Shown: one piece after another, positions 7,757 to 15,222 of the stretch
How positions within the stretch are numbered: position 1 is the stretch's first letter
How the letters are laid out: each line of letters starts with the position of its first letter
Assembly: GCA_016699305.1 (NCBI GenBank)
Contig: CP064970.1
Span: forward strand, 1,674,001-1,738,000
DNA: 64,000 nt
Reading direction: 5' to 3'
From: Alphaproteobacteria bacterium
GTDB taxonomy: Bacteria > Pseudomonadota > Alphaproteobacteria > GCA-016699305
The notes under the pieces: generated by a model
Databases searched by the model: none
What the model was told of the DNA's origin: nothing
What the model saw: only the letters and a program-made list of their open reading frames with translations
Made by a program: the position numbers and the translations under genes

Positions 7757-8971
7757 ATGACACGATTCATCATCCTGTTCGGTTTCGTCATGCTTGGTTG
7801 GCCTGGAGTCTCTCTGGCACAGCACGAACATCATGCTCCCGATGCATCCATGGAATCTGCGCCAGGCATGGACTCGATGCCTGATATGGATATGTCCCAG
7901 ATGGATCATTCGGGCATGGATCATGCTTCGCATGAAGGCCATGACATGCCTGCTTCGCAAGCCGCCGCGCCGCCGCAACCCGCCGGCACCAATGCCACGG
8001 AAATCACCGTGGCGGGGCAGACCTGGCAGCGTTTTGGCATCCGCAGCCAAAAGGTTGTGCGTGGTCCGTTGCAGCCGGTGATCGAAGCCTTTGGCAGTCT
8101 GACCTATGATGCGCAGCGCACGGCGCATATCCATACCCGCGCCAATGGCTGGGTGCGCAATCTGGTGCCGCGCGCTGTGGGACAGCGCGTGAGCAAAGGC
8201 GATTTGTTGTTCGAATATTTCTCGCCCGAGATCGCCAGCGCCTTCTTTGAATTCGTCCGGTCATCGGCCGCGGAAGGCGCGCGGCGCAAGCTTATATCCA
8301 TGGGCGTGGCCGAGCGCCAGATTGGCGATATCGCCCGCACGCGCCAAGTGCCGGACGGGGTGCAAGTCTTCGCGCCGCAAGACGGCGCCGTGGTCACGTT
8401 GAACCTGGCCGAGGGCATGTATGTGACGCCCGACATGACATTGATATCCCTGGGCGACCCCAATCATTTATGGCTGGTGGCCGAGGTCTTTCCCGAACAA
8501 TCCGCGCAGATTAAGCCCGGCCAAGAGGCGCAAATCCGCTTTTCCGACCGTCCCGATCTGACTCAGACCGCCTTGATTTCCTATCTCTATCCCGAGATCA
8601 ACGCTCGCAGTCGCACTCTCAGCGTCCGTCTGATCCTGGACAATCCCGACCCAAGCCTGCGCCCCGGACAATATGCCCAGGTACAATTGACCATGCCCCC
8701 GCGCGAAGCCCTGTCCGTTCCCGCCGATGCGGTGATTCAAACGGGACAAGGCGCGCGCGTGATCCAGTCATTGGGCGAGGGCCGTCTGTTGCCGGTAGCG
8801 GTGCAGATCGGCGCGCGGGTGGGGGATGACATCGAAATCCTGAACGGACTTGATGAAGGCACCGAGGTGGTCACGAACGCCGCTTTTCTGATCGACAGCG
8901 AAAGCAGCGTACAGGCCGCGATGCGGCGCATGGGCGGAACTGGCGGCGGCATGGCCGGCCATCATCATTAA
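7757..8971 (+). CDS. cusB: CusB-like periplasmic adaptor of Cu/Ag RND efflux
   Basis: Membrane-fusion protein that links the inner-membrane pump CusA to an outer-membrane channel and hands over Cu(I) or Ag(I). A signal peptide covers residues 1-21 (ending GVSLA). Residues 22-65 are strikingly rich in His, Met and Asp (HEHH, MDMSQMDHSGMDH), a likely metal-binding tail. The adaptor body follows: a beta-barrel and lipoyl region (HTRANGWVRNL, VFAPQDGAVV) and a C-terminal domain, ending in a second GHHH tail. A GGGGAG ribosome site precedes the ATG. It is 404 residues, close to CusB. cusA follows after 15 bases; no cusC, cusF or metal regulator is present nearby. Confidence 0.93.
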   Translation: MTRFIILFGFVMLGWPGVSLAQHEHHAPDASMESAPGMDSMPDMDMSQMDHSGMDHASHEGHDMPASQAAAPPQPAGTNATEITVAGQTWQRFGIRSQKVVRGPLQPVIEAFGSLTYDAQRTAHIHTRANGWVRNLVPRAVGQRVSKGDLLFEYFSPEIASAFFEFVRSSAAEGARRKLISMGVAERQIGDIARTRQVPDGVQVFAPQDGAVVTLNLAEGMYVTPDMTLISLGDPNHLWLVAEVFPEQSAQIKPGQEAQIRFSDRPDLTQTALISYLYPEINARSRTLSVRLILDNPDPSLRPGQYAQVQLTMPPREALSVPADAVIQTGQGARVIQSLGEGRLLPVAVQIGARVGDDIEILNGLDEGTEVVTNAAFLIDSESSVQAAMRRMGGTGGGMAGHHH

Positions 8972-8986
8972 TGGAGTCAGAAACCC

Positions 8987-11900
8987 ATGATCGCCGCCAT
9001 CATCCGTTGGGCCGTTGAGAAACGCTTTCTGGTCCTGTTGGCCAGCTTGGTCCTGGCAGGGGCTGGGATATGGGCTGTGCGCACCACACCGGTGGACGCT
9101 TTGCCGGATTTATCCGATGTGCAGGTCATCATCCGGACCAGTTGGGCGGGCCAAGCGCCACAGATTGTGGAAAACCAGGTCACCTATCCCATCGCCACCG
9201 CCATGCTGGCCGTGCCCAAGGCTACGGTGGTGCGCGGCACGTCGTTGTTTGGCGATAGTTATGTCTATGTGCTGTTTGCCGAAGGCACCGATATGTATTG
9301 GGCGCGGTCTCGCGTGCTGGAGCAGCTGAGCCAAATCGCCGGTCGATTGCCTGCGGGCGTTCAGCCCCTGCTGGGGCCGGATGCCACCGGCGTGGGCTGG
9401 ATTTTCCAATACGCCTTGGTGGATCGCTCGGGTCGGCTGGACGCCGGACAGTTGCGCGCCTTACAAGATTGGTTCTTGCGCTTTGAGCTGCGCACCGTGC
9501 CGGGCGTGGCCGAGGTGGCGGCGCTGGGCGGGATGGTCAAGCAGTATCAAGTGATCGTCGATCCGCAGAAACTGCGTCTATACAACATCCCCCTGGACGA
9601 GGTGGAGCAGGCCATCCGCCGCGCCAATGGCGAAGCGGGCGGCTCGGTCATCGAGATGGCCGAAGCCGAATACATGGTACGCGCGGCCGGTTATCTGAAA
9701 GGCGTGGCGGATTTGCGCCGTGTGCCGGTGCATCTTGCCGAAGGCGGCGTGCCGATTCTGCTGGAGACGATCGCGGATATCCGCGAGGGGCCGGAAATGC
9801 GCCGAGGCGTGGGCGAGTTGGATGGCCAAGGCGAGGTGGCGGGCGGCGTGGTCGTGCTGCGCCAGGGCGGCAATGCCTTGGCCACGCTTAGGGCCCTGCA
9901 TCAACGCCTGGACGAGCTGAAATCCAGCCTGCCCGAAGGCGTCCAGATCGTGACAACCTATGACCGCGCCCCGTTGATCGATCGCGCCATCGGCACGTTG
10001 CGTGAAAAGCTTGTCGAAGAATTCCTTGTGGTCGCCGCCGTGTGCTTGATTTTCTTGTGGCATTTGCGCTCGGCCTTGGTGGCCTTGATCGCTTTGCCGC
10101 TTGGCGTGCTGGCCGCGTTTTTGGTGATGCGTCTGCAAGGCGTGAACGCCGATATCATGTCTTTATCGGGCATCGCCATCGCCATCGGCGCTATGGTCGA
10201 TGCGGCCATCGTCATGGTCGAAGGCATGCACAGGCGATTGGAAACCCATCCCCATCCCAGCCCCGAAGAACGATGGCGTCTTGTGATTGAAAGCGCCGTC
10301 GAAACCGGTCCGGCCCTGTTTTTCTCGTTGCTGATCATCACCGTCAGCTTTCTGCCCGTCTTCGCCCTGGAGGCGCAAGAAGGCCGGCTGTTCCATCCTC
10401 TGGCCTTCACCAAGACCTATGCCATGGCGGCCGCCGCCGGTTTGTCCGTGACTCTGGTGCCGGTGCTTATGGGCTATTTCGTGCGTGGGCGCATTCAGGC
10501 CGAGCATGAGAACCCGATCAACCGCGCCCTCATGGCCTTATATCGTCCCGCCTTGATGGCCAGTTTGCGCCGCCCGCGCTTGACTTTGGCTTTGGCGCTT
10601 GCGTTGATCCTGTCCGCCGCATGGCCGCTTGCGCATCTGGGCAGCGAGTTTATGCCCGATCTGGACGAAGGCGATGTGCTGTACATGCCCACGATGCTGC
10701 CGGGCGTGTCCATCGCCAAGGCGACTGAGGTTCTACAGCAGACGGATCGCTTGATCGCCACTTTGCCCGAAGTGATGCATGTCCATGGCAAAGTCGGCAG
10801 CGCCGAGACGGCCACCGACCCCGCACCCATGACGATGATCGAGACGGTCATTCGCCTGAAGCCCGTCGATCAATGGCGGCCCGGCATGACCATGGCCAAA
10901 TTGCGGGCCGAGCTGGACGCCCTGGTGCGCGCGCCGGGAGTCAGCAATGTCTGGGTCATGCCCATTCGTAACCGCCTGGACATGCTGGCGACCGGGGTCA
11001 AGACTCCCGTGAGCATCAAGGTGGCCGGGCCTGATCTTGCCCGCATCGGTCAGGTCGCCCAGCAGATCGAACATGTCCTGCACGGCGTAGCGGGCACAAG
11101 CTCGGTCTATGCCGAGCGGGTCAGCGAAGGACGGTTTATTGACATCACCCCGGATCGCGGCCAGGCGGCGCGTTATGGCCTGAACATCGAGGATTTGAAC
11201 GAGATCGTCCGCACGGCGATAGGCGGCATGAACGTGACCGAGACCATCGAAGGCGTCCGGCGCTTTCCCGTCAATTTGCGTTATCCGTCCTGGTACCGCG
11301 ACAGCCCGCAAGCCCTTGGCGATCTTCCAATCGTGACGCGCGAAGGGGCGCATCTTCGCTTGGGCGAGGTGGCGCAGATCGCCATCACCGACGGTCCCGC
11401 CATGATCCGCAGCGAGAATGGCCGCCTGAATGGCTGGATCTTCGTGGATATCGCCGGCCGCGATTTGGGCGGCTATGTCGCCGATGCCAAACGCGCCGTG
11501 GCCCAAAACGTGAAGCTGCCCGAAGGAGTGTCCCTGTCTTGGTCGGGGCAATTCCAGTATCTAGAGCGGGCGCAGGCGCGCCTGACATTGATCGTGCCCG
11601 TGACCTTGGGGATCATCGTCTTGCTGCTGGCCTTGGCGTTAAAGCGCCCCATTCCCGTGTTGATCGTCATCGCCGGTCTGCCCATGGCCCTGACGGGCGG
11701 CGTGTGGTTTTTATATCTGCTGGGCTATCACCTGTCGGTGGCCGTGGTGGTGGGCTTTATCGCCCTGGCGGGGGTGTCCGCCGAAACCGTCATCGTGATG
11801 CTGCTCTATCTGGATATCGCCATGAAACGCGCCCGCGCCGCTATGCCCAAGGGCGAATTGTCGTCCGCGCAGATTGAAAGCGCCGTGGTGGAAGGCGCCC

Positions 11901-12109
11901 TTTTGCGCCTACGCCCAAAGGCCATGACAGTGCTGACCATCCTGGCCGGTCTCTTGCCGATTATGTTGGGTTCAGGCACAGGATCCGAAGTCATGCGCCG
12001 CATCGCCGCCCCGATGGTCGGCGGCATGGTCACGGCTATCTTGCTAACCTTACTGGCGGTTCCGGCGGCTTATTTGCTGGAGGCAAGACGGGCAAGCAAA
12101 GGTGCCTAA
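8987..12109 (+). CDS. cusA: CusA-like heavy-metal RND efflux pump
   Basis: Inner-membrane, proton-driven exporter of monovalent copper or silver (HME-RND family), 1040 residues as expected. Features are an N-terminal membrane segment, VRTTPVDALPDLSDVQVII, two periplasmic porter halves, and transmembrane helices including GAMVDAAIVMVEGMHRRLE (charged helix of the proton relay) and the family motif PVFALEAQEGRLFHPLAF. The second half begins near GSEFMPDLDEGDVLYMPTM, whose methionines match the metal pathway region of CusA. The gene forms an operon with cusB. Divalent-metal relatives (CzcA) are possible, but the Met-rich segments favour Cu/Ag. Confidence 0.94.
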   Translation: MIAAIIRWAVEKRFLVLLASLVLAGAGIWAVRTTPVDALPDLSDVQVIIRTSWAGQAPQIVENQVTYPIATAMLAVPKATVVRGTSLFGDSYVYVLFAEGTDMYWARSRVLEQLSQIAGRLPAGVQPLLGPDATGVGWIFQYALVDRSGRLDAGQLRALQDWFLRFELRTVPGVAEVAALGGMVKQYQVIVDPQKLRLYNIPLDEVEQAIRRANGEAGGSVIEMAEAEYMVRAAGYLKGVADLRRVPVHLAEGGVPILLETIADIREGPEMRRGVGELDGQGEVAGGVVVLRQGGNALATLRALHQRLDELKSSLPEGVQIVTTYDRAPLIDRAIGTLREKLVEEFLVVAAVCLIFLWHLRSALVALIALPLGVLAAFLVMRLQGVNADIMSLSGIAIAIGAMVDAAIVMVEGMHRRLETHPHPSPEERWRLVIESAVETGPALFFSLLIITVSFLPVFALEAQEGRLFHPLAFTKTYAMAAAAGLSVTLVPVLMGYFVRGRIQAEHENPINRALMALYRPALMASLRRPRLTLALALALILSAAWPLAHLGSEFMPDLDEGDVLYMPTMLPGVSIAKATEVLQQTDRLIATLPEVMHVHGKVGSAETATDPAPMTMIETVIRLKPVDQWRPGMTMAKLRAELDALVRAPGVSNVWVMPIRNRLDMLATGVKTPVSIKVAGPDLARIGQVAQQIEHVLHGVAGTSSVYAERVSEGRFIDITPDRGQAARYGLNIEDLNEIVRTAIGGMNVTETIEGVRRFPVNLRYPSWYRDSPQALGDLPIVTREGAHLRLGEVAQIAITDGPAMIRSENGRLNGWIFVDIAGRDLGGYVADAKRAVAQNVKLPEGVSLSWSGQFQYLERAQARLTLIVPVTLGIIVLLLALALKRPIPVLIVIAGLPMALTGGVWFLYLLGYHLSVAVVVGFIALAGVSAETVIVMLLYLDIAMKRARAAMPKGELSSAQIESAVVEGALLRLRPKAMTVLTILAGLLPIMLGSGTGSEVMRRIAAPMVGGMVTAILLTLLAVPAAYLLEARRASKGA

Positions 12110-12114
12110 GAGAA

Positions 12115-13050
12115 TTAATCTGACGGTGCCAATTCGATGCCCGGCGCTTGCCAGGGTGAACGGACACGGATGCCGGGGCGCAAACCGGGACGCCAGGCGT
12201 GATCGGTGCCGGTCAGCTTAAAAACTTCGCCGGGCAATGGCTGGATGCCCTCGGTTCCATAGGGGTTTGGACGCGGACGCGCACCGGCCAGGCTGGGCGC
12301 AGGGGCGGCGGCGAAAGACGGTGCGGTTGGCCGATCAATGCGGACAAACATCAGTTCGGCCACGGCTTCGGGCATCATGATTCTTTGCGGGGCGCGGCTA
12401 AGCCTTTGTTGCCGACGCCAAGTGACCGGATCGTTCTTCAGCAATTGCACGGGGCGCAAACCGGGTTGATTGCTTTGCTGCGCGGGAGAGTAACCGCGCA
12501 AGGCTGCGCGCGGCAGAGCGTAAACGCTGGGCTTGGGCTTTTTTACCGCCGAGGGTTCGGCTTTTCCAGAATCGGAAGTCGTCGAGGGACGGATGCTGGG
12601 TGGGAACACCATCAAACGCCATGACGCATTTGCAGGCGTGGTCGCAGATGCGTCATGAGCGCGGCCCTTATCAAGGGCATCATGGATAGGATTGTTGCCC
12701 GCAGCCAAGAAACGGCCCAGGGCGCTTCCCGCCAAGACGGGAGCCATGACCGGCATTGATTGGGGATGCGTGGCGGTCGCCAGATCATCATCCAACGCGG
12801 CGGAGCTTTCCTCGGGGGTCGGGCCGTGCGGCTCGGGCATATGCCAAGCAATACGTTGCACCGCCATGACTGGCCCGTCGGCCAGCCCCAGATTGCGCAT
12901 CACTTCCGCCGCGCCGCTGCCGACTCCGGCAAGATCGGGGCGCAGAGGATGGCTGCTGGTCAAGGCATGCTCGGCCAATTCGCGCAGTTCATTCGCATCG
13001 ATACGGCCATCGCTGACAATGTCTTGAACGTCTTGGCGCGTCAGTGTCAT
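12115..13050 (-). CDS. Hypothetical protein with an EF-hand-like N-terminal loop
   Basis: No family recognised. The 311-residue product has no signal peptide. Near the N-terminus, residues 10-21 (DIVSDGRIDANE) resemble an EF-hand loop with D at position 1, D-G at 5-6, I at 8 and E at 12, but position 3 is Val, so calcium binding is doubtful. The rest is Pro/Ala-rich and looks largely disordered (for example PAPSLAGARPRPNPYG). ATG 13050 is preferred to GTG 13059 because AAAGG lies 8 bases upstream of it. It follows the HpnL-like gene after 32 bases on the same strand, so it is probably the last gene of that operon. It faces cusA with a 5-base gap. Confidence 0.6.
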   Translation of the reverse strand: MTLTRQDVQDIVSDGRIDANELRELAEHALTSSHPLRPDLAGVGSGAAEVMRNLGLADGPVMAVQRIAWHMPEPHGPTPEESSAALDDDLATATHPQSMPVMAPVLAGSALGRFLAAGNNPIHDALDKGRAHDASATTPANASWRLMVFPPSIRPSTTSDSGKAEPSAVKKPKPSVYALPRAALRGYSPAQQSNQPGLRPVQLLKNDPVTWRRQQRLSRAPQRIMMPEAVAELMFVRIDRPTAPSFAAAPAPSLAGARPRPNPYGTEGIQPLPGEVFKLTGTDHAWRPGLRPGIRVRSPWQAPGIELAPSD

Positions 13051-13082
13051 GGACTTCACCTTTGGCGCGGGTTGCGCCGATA

Positions 13083-14120
13083 CTAATGTCGACGCTTTGA
13101 GTATAGCCGAAAAAGCCCGTTTTGTCCTTCAACCCATTGCCAAACCAATAAGGCCGGAAGATATAACACCAAATCACGCCCCCGGCGCAGCAAGGCTATC
13201 GCCAAAGCGGTCGGAGCGGATAGGCCCAGCAGGCCGCCGAACAGCAAAAACGCGCCCTCTTGCGCCCCCAGAGCGGCGGGAATGAAGAAAGCGGCGCTGG
13301 AAGCGGCCTGGATCATCGCCTCTAAAATCAAGGCGTCGGTCCAGGATAAGGGATGCCCCACCAGATGCGAGGCCACCACGATCTCGAACGCGCCCAGGCA
13401 CCAGGCCAAAAATTCCCAAGCGGCGCATGCCGCCAAACGGCGCGGATCCTTGTATAAGGCCGCGATGGCGCGATCCAAGCGGCCTGTTTGTCGGGTCAAG
13501 GCGGCCAGTCGGTCCTGGCCCAAGAACAGCTTGGCCGCGCGCGCGATCAGCCCGAAGGCCCCGAAATGCTGGAACAGATATAGCCCCGCGACAAGGGGCA
13601 GCATCAACAACGCGCCTATTAAGAGGCGACCGGTCAGGCCGTCTTGCCCTCCCACTCTTCCTGCGAACAACGCCAGGCCCAAAAAGATAAAAGCCAGTAG
13701 CGCGAAGACCGATAACGTGGTCTCGACCACCAAGCTGGCCGCCGCCCAGCGTCCGCGCATTCCCGCGCGCATCATCAGGCGCGTGGCGGCGATTTCCCCG
13801 CCGATACGAGCCACCGGCAGCAAGCCGTTGACCGCCTCGCGCACCCAGGCGAACCACAGGAAATGCCCCCAGCCGCATCGTCCGCGACGCGGCACCAGAA
13901 GACGCCACCCCACCGCGCCCACGGCCAAAGCGGGCAGACGCGCCGCCGCGACCATCAACACGCCGATCCAGCCTGCCGCCGTCAACGCCTGAATCACGGC
14001 ATCCGCGCCTTGGGCCACCACCAGCGCCGTGGCTGCGGCCAGGCCCAGCAGAGTCAGCGCGGCCACGCCCCATCGCCATCGCATGCGCGATCGGCGCGGT
14101 TCTTTTTTGCTGATCGACAT
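13083..14120 (-). CDS. HpnL-like multi-pass membrane protein (LPG synthase transmembrane / UPF0104 family)
   Basis: Integral membrane protein of 345 residues with roughly eight hydrophobic segments. Motifs VREAVNGLLPVARIGGEIAA and PAALGAQEGAFLLFGGLLGL are those of the HpnL subgroup of the AglD/MprF-transmembrane superfamily, which is found in hopanoid gene clusters. The biochemical role of HpnL is not settled; lipid transport or flipping is suspected. No other hopanoid genes are present here. The N-terminus is basic (MSISKKEPRRSRMRWRW), placing it in the cytoplasm. It sits 32 bases after rpmE and 32 bases before the unknown EF-hand-like gene, suggesting a rpmE-led operon. Confidence 0.8.
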   Translation of the reverse strand: MSISKKEPRRSRMRWRWGVAALTLLGLAAATALVVAQGADAVIQALTAAGWIGVLMVAAARLPALAVGAVGWRLLVPRRGRCGWGHFLWFAWVREAVNGLLPVARIGGEIAATRLMMRAGMRGRWAAASLVVETTLSVFALLAFIFLGLALFAGRVGGQDGLTGRLLIGALLMLPLVAGLYLFQHFGAFGLIARAAKLFLGQDRLAALTRQTGRLDRAIAALYKDPRRLAACAAWEFLAWCLGAFEIVVASHLVGHPLSWTDALILEAMIQAASSAAFFIPAALGAQEGAFLLFGGLLGLSAPTALAIALLRRGRDLVLYLPALLVWQWVEGQNGLFRLYSKRRH

Positions 14121-14152
14121 ATGCGCCTCGCTTGTGGTGGCGCGACGAAAAG

Positions 14153-14497
14153 TTATTTCTTTTTGCCTTTGGCTGCGCCGGGCTTGGCGGCGTCCTTGGC
14201 CTTGGCCAGCGTCTTGTTGACGCTGACGCCCTTGCCCGCGCCTGCGGCCGGAGCCGGGGCGGCATCGCTGACCGCCACGCCCGTGGTCAAGCCCTCGAAA
14301 CGCTTCTTGAACTTGGCCAGCTGACCGCCACGATCAATGATGCGGCTTTGACCCGTCCATGCGGGATGCGACTTGGTGTCGATTTCCAACCGCATCGTGT
14401 CGCCCGCCTTGCCCCATGTGCTGTGCGTGACATAGGACTCGCCATCGGTCATCACAATGGTGATGGGATGGTAATCGGGGTGAATGCCTTGCTTCAT
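14153..14497 (-). CDS. rpmE: Ribosomal protein L31 with C-terminal extension
   Basis: Component of the 50S subunit. Residues 1-75 match the L31 pattern (MKQGIHPDYHPITIVMTDG, THSTWGKAGDTMRLEIDTKSHPAWTG, DRGGQLAKFKKRFEGL). The zinc-binding cysteines of some bacterial L31 proteins are absent, as in the C-minus type. The product is 114 residues, about 40 longer than usual, owing to an Ala/Pro/Lys-rich tail (APAPAAGAGKG, then AAKGKKK) that is probably disordered and may contact rRNA. It is the first gene of a likely operon with the HpnL-like gene. Confidence 0.95.
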   Translation of the reverse strand: MKQGIHPDYHPITIVMTDGESYVTHSTWGKAGDTMRLEIDTKSHPAWTGQSRIIDRGGQLAKFKKRFEGLTTGVAVSDAAPAPAAGAGKGVSVNKTLAKAKDAAKPGAAKGKKK

Positions 14498-14617
14498 GAC
14501 CTGCCAACCTTACTGCCAACGTTGAATAGCCGGATAGACCGCACACGGCCTAGGCGGACTTTATAGGACACACACACGCCCCGGCGCAAGCCCGGCTTTA
14601 CATGCCCTAAAAACCGG

Positions 14618-14986
14618 TTATTTACGCCGCCACTGGCCGTCCGCGCCCATGACATAGCTGCCAGAAGGCGACTCGGAGGTCAGTTTGGTGCCCGCGCGGG
14701 ACTGGACGGCGGCTAAAGGTGCCGCGCTGTCGGCGGCGATCCGATGATAGGCGGCCAAACGGGCATCGTTGATCCGGGAGATCAAGGCCTGCAAGGCGGC
14801 ATCCGAGGCGGACACCGCGCCGATCATGCCATCGGCCCTCTCGCCCACGCGGCCCGCCGATTTGGCCGAAGCCAAGTCTTGCGCGTCATCGGCCCTGGAC
14901 AGGCCGGGCGTGGCCAAGCTTAGCACGGCCAAAAAAGCCAGCGCCGCGAGTCGGAACCCCATAGGACGGTGCATCAAGCGGTTCAT
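14618..14986 (-). CDS. ydbL: YdbL-like DUF1318 periplasmic protein
   Basis: Small secreted protein of 122 residues. A signal peptide covers residues 1-32 (hydrophobic core LAALAFLAVLSLATPG, cleavage near SRADDA). The mature part carries the DUF1318 pattern: AKSAGRVGERADGMIGAV, ALISRINDARLAAYHRIA and a C-terminal Gly-Tyr/Trp strand (SGSYVMGADGQW). In E. coli ydbL is the third gene of ydbH-ynbE-ydbL and is thought to modulate the YdbH-YnbE lipid bridge. Here the start overlaps the ynbE stop as ATGA, so the three genes are translationally linked. Confidence 0.88.
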   Translation of the reverse strand: MNRLMHRPMGFRLAALAFLAVLSLATPGLSRADDAQDLASAKSAGRVGERADGMIGAVSASDAALQALISRINDARLAAYHRIAADSAAPLAAVQSRAGTKLTSESPSGSYVMGADGQWRRK

Positions 14987-15222
14987 TGTTTTCCTCCGGG
15001 CGTCACGCCAAAGATTTCAGGGTTCTTGGCAAAGGCGTCATCCAAGGCGCGATCAACCTTGATCCGCACTTCCTGTTGGATGTTGATATTCAGGTCGATA
15101 CGGATCGGCTTGTCCGGGGCCTCGATCTTGACGGTGGGCGAACATGCGCCAAGGGCCACGGCCAAAAGGGCCGCCGCTCCTGTGAGCGACATAAGGGAGC
15201 GAGGTCTATGGCTCCTGATCAT
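14983..15222 (-). CDS. ynbE: YnbE-like outer-membrane lipoprotein
   Basis: Lipoprotein of 79 residues with a basic n-region, a hydrophobic stretch (LTGAAALLAVAL) and a lipobox LGAC, giving a mature protein that begins CSPTVKIEAPDKPIRIDLNI. This matches YnbE, the small outer-membrane lipoprotein that in E. coli stacks by beta-strand addition onto YdbH to complete the intermembrane bridge. The start at 15222 overlaps the ydbH end by 17 bases; an internal ATG at 15192 would shorten the n-region. It is followed by ydbL with ATGA overlap. Confidence 0.88.
   Translation of the reverse strand: MIRSHRPRSLMSLTGAAALLAVALGACSPTVKIEAPDKPIRIDLNINIQQEVRIKVDRALDDAFAKNPEIFGVTPGGKQ

Noticed and set aside
10733..11551. 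Minus-strand open frame of 272 codons inside cusA
   Set aside because: cusA is unmistakable across this stretch; the antisense product has antisense-type composition and no ribosome site.
13174..14265. Minus-strand open frame of 363 codons overlapping the HpnL-like gene in another frame
   Set aside because: Rich in Gly, Arg and Ala with no membrane segments or motifs; the HpnL-like frame has clear family motifs.
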